From a virus: a stretch of DNA of 64,000 bases. Position numbers and translations under genes: made by a program. The stretch lies in the IMG/VR virus record IMGVR_UViG_3300044630_002618, positions 27,404 to 91,403 of that record. The stretch is one strand, 5' to 3'. Shown piece after piece: positions 18,050-26,324 of this stretch; positions within the stretch are counted from its first letter, which is position 1, and every line of letters starts with the position of its first letter. The notes beneath the pieces were generated by a model that saw only the letters and a program-made list of their open reading frames with translations, did no database searches and was not told the origin of the DNA.

Positions 18050-18522
18050 CACAGAACCTTAAACTTTCCTGGGGTATACAAAGCATGACCAAACTGACCA
18101 GCAATATAAGAAGGCTTATTAGACTTATAGCGGTTGTAGGAAGTCACGCCCTTACGGCGCATTTTATTAGAATCAAACTTCTGACCTGGATTAGTGATCA
18201 TAGATTTACCGTACTTACGGCCCTCTAGGTCTAACTTTTCAGACTTGAAGTTTTGCATTGGGTCAATAATGAATTCACCAATACCTGATGCATAACGGGG
18301 CATATTTAATGACCGCTTACCACCCAAGGGGCTAGGCACAAACGGGTTAGAGACCTTGGTGGCAACACCAAAGTTCTCAGCGCGCGCCGTAACTAGTTCA
18401 TTACTTTTTTGGACGCGACGAAACATCCCCGCAACTGCCTCATAAGTAGACAATTCCGGAGATGACCCAATCGTGCTACTCGGTACTGGGCCAGTTACCG
18501 AGAAACCCTCGGCAGTGCCCAT
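18049..18522 (-). CDS. Hypothetical head-region protein
   Basis: A 157-aa, basic protein, rich in Ser, Asn and Lys in its C-terminal half (KMRRKGVTSYNRYKSNKPSY). No family recognised. The ATG lies directly after the previous gene and has no strong ribosome site. It may be an internal or decoration protein of the head, by position only. Confidence 0.5.
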   Translation of the reverse strand: MGTAEGFSVTGPVPSSTIGSSPELSTYEAVAGMFRRVQKSNELVTARAENFGVATKVSNPFVPSPLGGKRSLNMPRYASGIGEFIIDPMQNFKSEKLDLEGRKYGKSMITNPGQKFDSNKMRRKGVTSYNRYKSNKPSYIAGQFGHALYTPGKFKVL

Positions 18523-18524
18523 GA

Positions 18525-18926
18525 TCAGTCGTAAACGACTGTTGGGTTCGGGCGGTTCATGTGACCACCCGTGTTGTACGAGTATTCAAATTGCGGGATG
18601 TGATCTCCAGCCATTGAACCCTGTACGAACTCACCGAGCACGGTCGGGGCCTCAATCCACGAAGCAGACCCAACATGGGCGCGCTCGCGCATTGTTTCCT
18701 CAGCGTACTTGTAGAACATCTCAGGGTTGTTATGGTTCTGTCGCATGGGCGACGGAGCGGTGTCCTCGTAAGCACCAACGCCGAAGTCATAAGGGACATC
18801 GGTATCGGTGGCTACGCCTTCTTCAAAGCGGAGCGGGCCACGGTTACCCGGGATGCTTGGGGCGTACGAACGCTCAAACACTGGGGTGCCTTTTTCTGGA
18901 AACATGGGAACAGGTGCAACTGCCAT
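18525..18926 (-). CDS. Hypothetical protein downstream of terminase
   Basis: A 133-aa protein with a Pro-rich N-terminus and a helical segment (NNPEMFYKYAEETMRERAHV). It has one of the best ribosome sites of the block (AGGAGGAATCC). No family recognised. A strong site next to the terminase suggests it is made in quantity, perhaps a virion protein. Confidence 0.6.
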   Translation of the reverse strand: MAVAPVPMFPEKGTPVFERSYAPSIPGNRGPLRFEEGVATDTDVPYDFGVGAYEDTAPSPMRQNHNNPEMFYKYAEETMRERAHVGSASWIEAPTVLGEFVQGSMAGDHIPQFEYSYNTGGHMNRPNPTVVYD

Positions 18927-18975
18927 CTATGGATTCCTCCTAGTAGGGGTTTATCTCCACTTATCGTAGCATAGT

Positions 18976-20550
18976 TTACCTGTAAAAGGGAGAGTTAAAT
19001 GACTCTACCATTGGCATTACCTCTAGTGCTGTCATACTGCAAGCAATTGCTAGTGAATCGGGGTAGTCGTCAAACGCACCCTTCTCATCAGGGGCGGCTG
19101 CTAATAGGTACGGACCGCGGTAAATCTTTTCAAGGTCACACATCTGTTGGTTGAACTTCTTCCATGATCGGGTGCGCCGAGCCTTGGAGTGTCCAGGAAT
19201 AATCAACTGTTCCCGTTGCATTAACTCGGTTAGATGGACCCATCGCTCGTTCTGAGTCTTGGCATCAGACGAAACAGCCAACACCTCAATCTCAGGGAGC
19301 AAGAGTTGTAGACGCTCGGTGACAGCGCCGCCCACACCTTGGGAGTCCACACCAATGCGGTAGACATCAAAGTTACGGATGAAGTCAATCATCTCAAAGT
19401 ACTGCTGTTCCCACTCAACATTGTTAATTTCTAACCAGTCAAGGACGCGGTGCTCAAAGAAACCAAACCCATCAGGGTGGTCCCAATCAACCCATACTGC
19501 GGTAGCCACGGTGGAGTCATTGGTTCGCGCCACATCTATACCCATGACAATGGGGCTACGCCACCACTTTTTCACAATAGCCATAGATGGGTCGTACAGG
19601 CGCTCTAGGCGCTCCTCGGTAACAAACATACCCTTTTCCAAAATCCACTTGTTGCAGTAGGACATTTGGAACTCGTCAGAATCTTCACCAATACGGGTCT
19701 TTTCCTTAGCAATGAACTTGCCGTAGTTATCGTTGTATTTAGCGGCAACTCGCCAGTCGTACTCAAAGTGTGCCTGTCTGTGGCCCCGTCTGGCGTTTGT
19801 GTCACGGCGCTTATTAAACTGGATCATCTTATAAAAGTAAGACTTATTCCTAGTAGCCGTGCCCGTAAGAACAATAGAACCGTTGTTGAACGCCAACATT
19901 GGCTTAATTGACTTAGAAATCATGAACTCGTCAGCCTCTTGGGCTTCGTCAATCATGACGAAGTGGTAGGTCTTAGATTCAATCTTTGCCTTAGGGTTAC
20001 AGGTCTGCATACGGCAGAGTGACCCTGACTTCTTCAGGCTGATAATGCGACCCTTACCTCGGGCGCCACCTGATGCTGCTTTGTCGTCAATCTCGGGATC
20101 AAGCAGGAAGTTCATGGCGTGTTCGCTGGTCAACTTACTGACGATACGACCGAACACGGTGTCAGCCTGATCCTCAACGGGGGCAAACACACCGCACCAA
20201 AAGCCCCTCTCAAACTTACCCAGCCATGTGGGATAGACCTTGGACAGGCGCGGGAGAATGACCATCATGGATGCCATGACATTAGAAAGAACCTCAGACT
20301 TACCCGATTGGCGGGTAGCAACGAGGGTTATTTCTTCACCGTCGCCAAGGACAATTGATTCAATGATCCGATAAGCAATTGGGACCTGATAAGGGAACAA
20401 GGTGACATTAGTGAACTCTTCGGTAAAGACGATTAACTTCATGACCAGTTGGTCAACGAATTCCGTAGATGTTTCGTCTAGTTCTTCCTCTTGGTAGTCA
20501 CCAATATCTTCGTTGTATTCCGTATCTTCAATATCTGATTCTTCACTCAT
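18976..20550 (-). CDS. terL: Terminase large subunit
   Basis: A 524-aa packaging motor. The N-terminal ATPase has Walker A ATRQSGKSEVL near residue 78 and Walker B FVMIDEAQEAD near 200, followed by the coupling motif VLTGTATRNK. The C-terminal nuclease has the RNase H-like motif VMGIDVARTND near 338, with acidic residues downstream (IGVDSQGVGG and GAFDDYPDSLA). It cuts concatemers and pumps DNA into the prohead. The gene probably has a leaderless start: TATACT lies 7 nt before the ATG and there is no ribosome site. Confidence 0.93.
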   Translation of the reverse strand: MSEESDIEDTEYNEDIGDYQEEELDETSTEFVDQLVMKLIVFTEEFTNVTLFPYQVPIAYRIIESIVLGDGEEITLVATRQSGKSEVLSNVMASMMVILPRLSKVYPTWLGKFERGFWCGVFAPVEDQADTVFGRIVSKLTSEHAMNFLLDPEIDDKAASGGARGKGRIISLKKSGSLCRMQTCNPKAKIESKTYHFVMIDEAQEADEFMISKSIKPMLAFNNGSIVLTGTATRNKSYFYKMIQFNKRRDTNARRGHRQAHFEYDWRVAAKYNDNYGKFIAKEKTRIGEDSDEFQMSYCNKWILEKGMFVTEERLERLYDPSMAIVKKWWRSPIVMGIDVARTNDSTVATAVWVDWDHPDGFGFFEHRVLDWLEINNVEWEQQYFEMIDFIRNFDVYRIGVDSQGVGGAVTERLQLLLPEIEVLAVSSDAKTQNERWVHLTELMQREQLIIPGHSKARRTRSWKKFNQQMCDLEKIYRGPYLLAAAPDEKGAFDDYPDSLAIACSMTALEVMPMVESFNSPFYR

Positions 20551-20557
20551 AAGAGTA

Positions 20558-20563
20558 AGTATA
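20558..20563 (-). promoter_or_regulatory. -10 box for leaderless terL transcript
   Basis: TATACT on the minus strand, followed by 7 nt and then the terL ATG. This places the transcription start at or next to the A of ATG, as in actinobacterial leaderless mRNAs. No Shine-Dalgarno site is seen. Confidence 0.5.
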
Positions 20564-20583
20564 AAACAAAAAGCAACATAGGG

Positions 20584-20805
20584 TTACTTACTGATATCTC
20601 TGGAGGCGATTTCTTTTAATATCTCGTGGAATACTTCAGCGGCCTGGAGTACCTCATCGTTAGTACCATCTCGGTAGCGCCAGTTATCAAATGACTGACA
20701 AGTGTAGATAAGGCACTGCTCTCCCCATGTGGCTAATTCTGACTTAGTCATCTTTTGGAGTCGGGCAATCTTTGGGAGATCAGACTTAGGCTTGCGTCGC
20801 ATCAT
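20584..20805 (-). CDS. Small hypothetical protein
   Basis: A 73-aa, basic then acidic helical protein (KSDLPKIARLQKMTKSELAT, later ILKEIASRDISK). The start overlaps the previous stop as ATGA. No family recognised. Confidence 0.55.
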   Translation of the reverse strand: MMRRKPKSDLPKIARLQKMTKSELATWGEQCLIYTCQSFDNWRYRDGTNDEVLQAAEVFHEILKEIASRDISK

Positions 20806-21209
20806 TTCCAGTCCCTGATTTCTTTTGCTTTGTCTTTAAGGAAGCGCCCCTGAACAGCGGTCATCAGACCATCATCGTCAGACATGTCAGAACCTACCTT
20901 AGAAATACCAATTTGGAAGGTATGTTTCCGAACTTTTATTTGGATGCCCTTACCGATGCGCCACGGCGCAGATGTTTGGCGCATAAAACCAAATGCAATA
21001 AATGGTGTACCCACAGGTACCACATCTCTACAAATCCAATACACAGGACCTACCGCCTGGACGGCATTCATGGTGTCCTTGAATATTAGGAACGATATGA
21101 AACAACTAATCAGTAGGGCGATTCCTGTCATGGGGGACATAAGGATAACGCTTACTATTACCCAAACGATTGACGCCAACCATGCTGACATGGCTAGAAA
21201 TGCTCTCAT
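20802..21209 (-). CDS. Two-helix membrane protein
   Basis: A 135-aa protein with two closely spaced membrane helices in residues 8-45 (ASIVWVIVSVILM and TGIALLISCFISFLIF), then a soluble C-terminal domain of about 85 residues. Start ATG 21209 with AAGGA. It lies between the KTSC-like gene and terL. A role in lysis or membrane docking is possible but not shown. Confidence 0.6.
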   Translation of the reverse strand: MRAFLAMSAWLASIVWVIVSVILMSPMTGIALLISCFISFLIFKDTMNAVQAVGPVYWICRDVVPVGTPFIAFGFMRQTSAPWRIGKGIQIKVRKHTFQIGISKVGSDMSDDDGLMTAVQGRFLKDKAKEIRDWK

Positions 21210-21224
21210 TGTAATTCCTTGTTG

Positions 21225-21797
21225 TTAAACGGGCCAATTGCTCTTAGTGTATCCAAATGGTTCAAGAATCTGCCTAATACCCTTACCCTTAGAACTGTAC
21301 TCACGATAATTGCGGTAGATGTCTAACGGCATGGGTCCATATTTGTAAACGCCACTGGTGACTCCAGCGCGGTTACGAAACATCACATACACATAGCCAA
21401 GGATGTTATATGACGATCCGCCCTTAGAGCGGTCAGTTTTTTTAATCCTAGAGAACTGCTTAGAAAGGATACTTAACCCCTCATCAACGCTGTCCCCAAT
21501 GCCCATGTCTTCAGTTATTTCATCCTTAGTGGCGACAGGTACGAACACATGGGCCACGACGCAAGAACTCTTGGTCGGACCCATGTAGTACTGATCTACT
21601 GGTTGTACCCAGTAGACACCAAAGTCATCACCGCTAGGTATGAGTTCATTCATACCTGCGTAGAGGTTTGTGGGTGGCAGACGGGCGCCCGTAGATGGAT
21701 CTACACGACCAGTGGAACCGCCGTCCCGTTTTCCTTCTTCTAACCTGTCCCAGACGCTTTGAGCGCCTGGACCTAATCCTCGTTTTTTAGTCGCCAC
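21225..21797 (-). CDS. KTSC-like domain protein
   Basis: A 190-aa protein. The end, with GYVYVMFRNRAGVTSGVYKY, then PLDIYRNYREYSSKGKGIRQ, resembles the KTSC domain, a small fold common in phages whose role is unknown. The N-terminal half is Gly-rich. The start is GTG 21797 and lacks a strong ribosome site. Confidence 0.5.
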   Translation of the reverse strand: MATKKRGLGPGAQSVWDRLEEGKRDGGSTGRVDPSTGARLPPTNLYAGMNELIPSGDDFGVYWVQPVDQYYMGPTKSSCVVAHVFVPVATKDEITEDMGIGDSVDEGLSILSKQFSRIKKTDRSKGGSSYNILGYVYVMFRNRAGVTSGVYKYGPMPLDIYRNYREYSSKGKGIRQILEPFGYTKSNWPV

Positions 21798-21803
21798 TGT
21801 TTA

Positions 21804-22601
21804 TCAGCCGAACATGGCTTTCCATGTCGTCGGACCAACAACGCCATCATAAGTAAGACCCTTAGCCTTCTGCCAGTTACGGACAAGTTCATGGGTCTTG
21901 GCACCAAAGTCACCATCGGGCTTTGCGCCAACGATTGCCTGAACCAACTTGACGGAGTCACCCTTTGAACCCTGCTTAACGGGTGTTCCTGGGTAAGTAA
22001 AAGTAAGTGCGGGTGCGCCTGCAGGAGCGGCGGCTGGTGCTACGGGAGCGGGTGCGCCATTAGGGGTGGCATCACCGAGGCAGTACTGCCAGTGCCATGC
22101 CTCAAACTCTTTTGACTTTGGGTCTGAACCCTGCAAGTAGAAACCGTATGAGGGTGCATTAGTGCACATCCACTCAAAACACTTGCCACCCATTGAGGTA
22201 AGTTTGCCGTTGACATCATAACCAAGGTCAATTGCTAGCCCCCAACCGTGGTTAGAACCTTTTAGCCCTGTTGGGTCTGGAGCGGCTGAAGGGGCTTTGC
22301 CCTTCTTGAGGTACCAAGTCTTACCGTCATACTTGCGAGTAACGCCAGTACCAGTGTCTGTCGTGACATAGCGATCCATGAACATATTCAACTGACCTTC
22401 AAATGAGCGGTAGTCGCCCACATTTTTCAATTTAAAGCCAGCGGCGAGAGCGGCGTCGTACAACTTATTGAATTGCTCTGCGACTGGTGCGTACATCTTT
22501 CCGCCAGTCTTAACGGAAGCCAAAACGCTTGGTGCTAACTGACCGTTCTTAAACTGCTTAAGTGCGGTAGGCACTACCAGTTTGATGCAGGGGTAATTCA
22601 T
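21804..22601 (-). CDS. Endolysin: M15 peptidase plus peptidoglycan-binding domain
   Basis: A 265-aa lysis enzyme. Residues about 30-165 form an M15-type L-Ala-D-Glu or D,D-peptidase: GDYRSFEGQ, then the zinc motif NHGWGLAIDLGYD and AWHWQYC. A Pro/Ala linker (about 170-195) leads to a C-terminal PG_binding_1-like domain (KQGSKGDSVKLVQAIVG and FGAKTHELVRNWQKAKGL). It cleaves the peptide part of the cell wall at the end of infection. Start ATG 22601 with AAGGAG. No signal peptide, so it needs a holin; candidates are 9-12 kb upstream. Confidence 0.9.
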   Translation of the reverse strand: MNYPCIKLVVPTALKQFKNGQLAPSVLASVKTGGKMYAPVAEQFNKLYDAALAAGFKLKNVGDYRSFEGQLNMFMDRYVTTDTGTGVTRKYDGKTWYLKKGKAPSAAPDPTGLKGSNHGWGLAIDLGYDVNGKLTSMGGKCFEWMCTNAPSYGFYLQGSDPKSKEFEAWHWQYCLGDATPNGAPAPVAPAAAPAGAPALTFTYPGTPVKQGSKGDSVKLVQAIVGAKPDGDFGAKTHELVRNWQKAKGLTYDGVVGPTTWKAMFG

Positions 22602-22612
22602 AGATGTCTCCT

Positions 22613-22873
22613 TTAGGCTGAACCGCCGTCGGTTCCAGTAGTTGTCTTTAACCAGAATACATTAGAAAACTGGTCGTCGTCGCTTGCAACAATGATCATA
22701 TCACCCGGAGTAGGTACGGACCAGACACCACCAATTGCCTCCCTATCCACATAGGACAGGGGTAGATAACTATTTTCACCCATAACATGGGGCAAAGACA
22801 CATAGATTTCACCCGTGGTGCTGTCGGACGACTTAACGAGCGCCCTATAAATCTTGCCACCTGGGTTAAACAT
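22613..22873 (-). CDS. Probable OB-fold baseplate protein (gp5 N-domain-like)
   Basis: An 86-aa, all-beta protein. The order IYRALVKSSDS, EIYVSLPHVMG, GGVWSVPTPGDMIIVASD, FSNVFWL resembles the OB-fold of T4 gp5-type spike proteins, where the WxxPxxGDxVxV pattern is typical. Here it is a stand-alone domain. It would sit at the baseplate hub. The call depends on a fold pattern only. Confidence 0.45.
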   Translation of the reverse strand: MFNPGGKIYRALVKSSDSTTGEIYVSLPHVMGENSYLPLSYVDREAIGGVWSVPTPGDMIIVASDDDQFSNVFWLKTTTGTDGGSA

Positions 22874-22875
22874 AG

Positions 22876-23016
22876 TTACTCAGTAACTTCCTCGTTATTG
22901 GCTTTCTGTATAGCATCAATCGTAGCCTCTAGGACAGCGATACGCTGGGCCTGCTGTGAAATCTGGTTTACCAGTGATTCAACAATCTTGTTGACATCTA
23001 GTTGTACATTGGACAT
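22876..23016 (-). CDS. Small coiled-coil protein
   Basis: A 46-aa ORF, MSNVQLDVNKIVESLVNQIS and a further heptad-like stretch (AQRIAVLEATIDAIQKA). ACAGGAG lies 9 nt before the ATG. Likely real and expressed with the tail genes; function unknown. Confidence 0.6.
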   Translation of the reverse strand: MSNVQLDVNKIVESLVNQISQQAQRIAVLEATIDAIQKANNEEVTE

Positions 23017-23018
23017 TA

Positions 23019-23432
23019 TTATTCTCCTGTTGTTGGGGGTAACGCTTCATTTTCTAGTACTGGAATATCTATAATAACCCATTCTTGAGTTTCTTCGTTC
23101 CATCCCCAAGGTTCATCACCTTCTGGTCGTGGAATAGGGTAAGTCCATAATCCTGTTTCGGGGTCAACGACAAATGAGGGAAATTCTGTTGGCTTAGGTG
23201 GGATAAAAGCATCTAGTGCTTCGTCGTAAGTGTAACCAATTCCAGCATAGTTTTTCCGTACTGGTTCTTTGCCATTCTTATGAATACCACCAATAGTATT
23301 AACTGATGTTTGAATCCATCTTCCACCAAGATTGTCAACAAACCAATCATAACCCTCATTAGGCATATTGTTATCCCCGACAAGCACATTGATAACAATA
23401 TTGTTATCGTCTATTTGTGCAAAGTGACTCAT
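23019..23432 (-). CDS. Conserved phage tail-region protein
   Basis: A 137-aa protein of a family common next to fibre genes in aquatic phages. Markers are MSHFAQIDDNNIVINVLVG, WIQTSVNTIGG and RKNYAGIGYTYDEALDAF, then a Trp/Pro-rich end. ATG 23432 is chosen over an upstream start because it forms an ATGA overlap and has AAGGTGG before it. Its role is unknown; fibre assembly or host contact is likely. Confidence 0.7.
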   Translation of the reverse strand: MSHFAQIDDNNIVINVLVGDNNMPNEGYDWFVDNLGGRWIQTSVNTIGGIHKNGKEPVRKNYAGIGYTYDEALDAFIPPKPTEFPSFVVDPETGLWTYPIPRPEGDEPWGWNEETQEWVIIDIPVLENEALPPTTGE

Positions 23433-24232
23433 TTCAGCCACCTTAAATAAACTATTCCGCCTGTACCTACAGAGCCAGGGCCAAAACTTGCGTCGTTTGC
23501 TCCTGAACCGCCTGCGCCACCTGAACCTTGATAACCTGAAGTGGCGTTCCTACTGTTCCAGTTACCGCCATCTCCACCTTTTCCAAATGTATTCATAACT
23601 GTTGTTGTATTTCCACCAAGTGCGCCTACATAGTAAGTTACTAGTGCTGATGCGTTAGAGCCAGCACCTGCGCCACCTCCACCACCATTAGCAGCACTTC
23701 CGTTATACCCATTTGTCCCTGAATATGTACCATTCCCACTGCCAGTACCACCAGAGAAGCCATATGGATAGTAAACAAAACCACCACCACCACCAGCAGG
23801 GCCAGTTCTTGAAATAGTAACTGCTGCTGGTGTCAGTATGGAAGAGGTGTTACCAGTACCACCTTGGTTACCCTGTATGAATGTACCAAAACCACCATTA
23901 ACTGCCCTAGCACCACCTGCTCCACCACCACCAACAGTTATGGTGTAGTTACCAAGTGGGGCATTTACGATGGTTGTATTATTTGCTAGTGCTCCGGCTC
24001 CACCACCGCCAGCAGAGTTATATCCATAAGTAAAATTATGGGCACCTCCTCCGCCTCCTCCTCCGCCAGCAACTACAAGAACTTCAATGTCTCTAACACC
24101 ATTGATAATAGTAAATGTTCCACTTGACAAAAAATACACGCCATTATAGTTGCCTTGAGTGTAGGCAGTTCCTCCAGTAGTATACAAACTACTTCTACTG
24201 CTCCCAATTAAACCAGAAACTGCACCAGCCAT
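23429..24232 (-). CDS. Glycine-rich fibre tip / adhesin
   Basis: A 267-aa protein dominated by poly-Gly runs (for example VVAGGGGGGGGAH and SAANGGGGGAGAG) alternating with short strands, typical of phage Gly-rich adhesins that form polyglycine II sandwiches. The N-terminus FTIINGVRDIEVLVVAG is a common fibre motif. The Gly loops often determine receptor specificity. Overlaps both neighbours by 1-4 nt. Confidence 0.75.
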   Translation of the reverse strand: MAGAVSGLIGSSRSSLYTTGGTAYTQGNYNGVYFLSSGTFTIINGVRDIEVLVVAGGGGGGGGAHNFTYGYNSAGGGGAGALANNTTIVNAPLGNYTITVGGGGAGGARAVNGGFGTFIQGNQGGTGNTSSILTPAAVTISRTGPAGGGGGFVYYPYGFSGGTGSGNGTYSGTNGYNGSAANGGGGGAGAGSNASALVTYYVGALGGNTTTVMNTFGKGGDGGNWNSRNATSGYQGSGGAGGSGANDASFGPGSVGTGGIVYLRWLK

Positions 24233-24777
24233 CAGGTCAAGCCGTTTCCGCTAATCATCCATGTTGTTGCAGTAACTTTAACAGCAGTTGCCATACCAAA
24301 TGGGGCAAGAGTTCTAGAACCAGTTGACCCACTACTAACCAAAAGTAAAGTGTCAGATGTGATTGCAATAGTTGCGGTTGCGCCTGTAGCGTTAGCAAAA
24401 GTAATAGTTGTACCAATAGGCATGGCAACGCTTGCATTAGAGGGAATGGTTATTGTGCGAGTCGCAGTGGAATAAATGTGTTTCCCAGCATCAGCCGCAA
24501 CTATCGTATAAGAACCTGTGGTCGTAGCGTTTTGAGGCAGACCCATGTAACCGACACCACTCGCACCAGTTGTGGTTGTCCCATTAATAACAGTTCCAGT
24601 AATTTCAGAAGCGTCCGTAGCATACAGCAAAGATGTCCATGCCGTAGAACCAGTACCAATTTTAAGTTTTCCTGTGTCTGTCTCAAATCCCATCTCACCT
24701 GAAGCAAGAGTTGGGTTTGTAGATGTCCAGTTAGCGGCGGTATCACGCCGTACTTGTATGAGTGCGTTACGAGCCAT
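24232..24777 (-). CDS. Tail fibre subunit
   Basis: A 181-aa protein whose N-terminus, IQVRRDTAANWTSTNPTLA then GEMGFETDTGKLKIG, is the hyaluronidase-type or tropism-determinant N-terminal domain that attaches fibres. The rest is Thr/Ala/Gly-rich beta structure. Start by TAATG overlap with the upstream small ORF. Confidence 0.7.
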   Translation of the reverse strand: MARNALIQVRRDTAANWTSTNPTLASGEMGFETDTGKLKIGTGSTAWTSLLYATDASEITGTVINGTTTTGASGVGYMGLPQNATTTGSYTIVAADAGKHIYSTATRTITIPSNASVAMPIGTTITFANATGATATIAITSDTLLLVSSGSTGSRTLAPFGMATAVKVTATTWMISGNGLT

Positions 24778-24938
24778 TATTCAGCCGTCCATTCTTCGGG
24801 GGTGTTACCTTCAGCGAGCCAAGCAAGATACTTTTCATATTCAGGGTGTTCATTATGTTCAGATGTGAACGAGATTCTAAATCCGTTTTCTTCGTACCAT
24901 ATCACAGTTGCATTGTTTGTTGTTTGAATGTTATACAT
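24777..24938 (-). CDS. Small acidic protein in fibre cluster
   Basis: A 53-aa ORF (MYNIQTTNNATVIWYEENGF, ending NTPEEWTAE). The start overlaps the upstream fibre stop as TGATG, and its stop overlaps the next start as TAATG. Similar small Trp/Glu-rich ORFs follow fibre genes in other aquatic phages. Function unknown. Confidence 0.6.
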   Translation of the reverse strand: MYNIQTTNNATVIWYEENGFRISFTSEHNEHPEYEKYLAWLAEGNTPEEWTAE

Positions 24939-26176
24939 CACAACTCCGAGTTAAAAGCGACAGATGCCGATGCGTTGTTGGTTATCAAAACTGAACCTTG
25001 CAAAGCGGTTCCAGAGGTTTCAGTGCTGTTGTAAAAATAAGCCGAGTTAGTGGATGAATACTGCAATGTGAATGAGTTAAATGTGTCTGTGGTCAATCCA
25101 TAAACAGAAGCATAATAATCTGTTCCTGATGAAGCAACAAGTGCGGGTGCAATTCTCATCGTTACAGGGAAAGGAACAACTGTAGCGACAAGTGTAGAAA
25201 AAGAATAAAACGCCATGCCTATTGGCAAGTTTGTTGCACCACGCACCAAAGAATAATAATACCGTTGACATAACGCTAGTTCTGTGCCGATAGGTCGCTG
25301 TTCAAACGGTGTAGCAACACTGCCACGCTCAACCTGAACACCCCAAATATCAAAAGTATTATTTTGAATACCAAGAGTGTTTAATCGCGCATTAAATGAA
25401 GAACCAGCAGAAGTCCACAAGTTTACATTTAATGCTGAGTCTGAATTAGTCCCCATTGTTTTACCATTAATATTAGGAACATTTATTGTCACCGAATATC
25501 TTGCCCACGATGTAGACAAAGTTACTTGATCAACATAATTATTAACATCTGCCGATGGAGAACCACCCGTACCAAAAATTTGAGACAATTCAACAGTTAC
25601 TTTAGGTGTGCCACTAGCGGCTTTAGCAAAAAAAGAAACAGTAACTGTACTGTTAGCAAAAGTGCGTACATCTTCAATCCGTTGTTGAAGAACAGCAAAA
25701 TCTCCTGAAGCGGATTGGCTCGCAGATACTAGACGAGCAAACTTTACTGCTTCATATCCAGTTGCAGCAGGAGAACCAACAGTGAAAGATTGCGTTGAAT
25801 ATGTAACAGTACCGCCACCAGCAAAAAAAAGCCATCTATCAAATCCATATGTACCCGATGTTGTACTGCTAGTAAAAACTCTTTGGTTAATACCAAAGTC
25901 ACCGTTAATTATCTTGTTACGGAAACCCTGATACGGACTCAAGTAATCCGTATCCTGCAAAAACTGCGTGCCCTCAATAGTACCGTTAACATCCAACGCA
26001 TACGCAGGAGACTGATTGTTGATACCAACCCTAGCGTTAGTAGCGTCAACTTTTAACACAGATGGCGAAATGTTGGCAGCATAAGAAATCCATGTTGTGC
26101 CATCCCACTGCCATGACTTACTGCCTGAGGTAAAGACCTGACCGTTAGTTGGTGATGCTGGAAAAGTAATAGCCAT
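24938..26176 (-). CDS. Tail fibre with carbohydrate-binding-like domain
   Basis: A 412-aa fibre. The N-terminus MAITFPASPTNGQVFTSGSK has the TxGQxxxxGxxxWxWDGTxW pattern shared with 26325-27200. A central RNKIINGDFGINQR ... GTYGFDRW segment opens a jelly-roll, carbohydrate-binding-like module ending FDIWGVQVERGSVATPFEQR. Probably binds surface sugar. Starts by TAATG overlap with 26176-26322. Confidence 0.75.
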   Translation of the reverse strand: MAITFPASPTNGQVFTSGSKSWQWDGTTWISYAANISPSVLKVDATNARVGINNQSPAYALDVNGTIEGTQFLQDTDYLSPYQGFRNKIINGDFGINQRVFTSSTTSGTYGFDRWLFFAGGGTVTYSTQSFTVGSPAATGYEAVKFARLVSASQSASGDFAVLQQRIEDVRTFANSTVTVSFFAKAASGTPKVTVELSQIFGTGGSPSADVNNYVDQVTLSTSWARYSVTINVPNINGKTMGTNSDSALNVNLWTSAGSSFNARLNTLGIQNNTFDIWGVQVERGSVATPFEQRPIGTELALCQRYYYSLVRGATNLPIGMAFYSFSTLVATVVPFPVTMRIAPALVASSGTDYYASVYGLTTDTFNSFTLQYSSTNSAYFYNSTETSGTALQGSVLITNNASASVAFNSEL

Positions 26177-26322
26177 TATTCATCCACCTTGGGCAGTGCA
26201 AAGCCACCTTCGCTTAAAGGGGTTTGAGACAATTCTTGTAGTTTTAATAAGTTAGCGTACTCTTCATCCGTCATGGGGCGCACAAGGTCATCAATTTGAA
26301 TGTTTGGTCGTTCAGTTTTCAT
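26176..26322 (-). CDS. Small acidic protein in fibre cluster
   Basis: A 48-aa ORF, MKTERPNIQIDDLVRPMTDE followed by a helical, acidic end (KVDE). It sits between two fibre genes with TAATG overlap downstream, mirroring 24777-24938. The weak TAGGAA precedes the ATG at 26322. Function unknown. Confidence 0.6.
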   Translation of the reverse strand: MKTERPNIQIDDLVRPMTDEEYANLLKLQELSQTPLSEGGFALPKVDE

Positions 26323-26324
26323 TA

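Noticed and set aside
21804-22601. QLNMF in the endolysin as a clamp-binding motif
   Set aside because: It lies inside the M15 fold (RSFEGQLNMFM), where a Gln/Leu pattern is part of the domain. It is a reminder that internal QLxMF can arise by chance.
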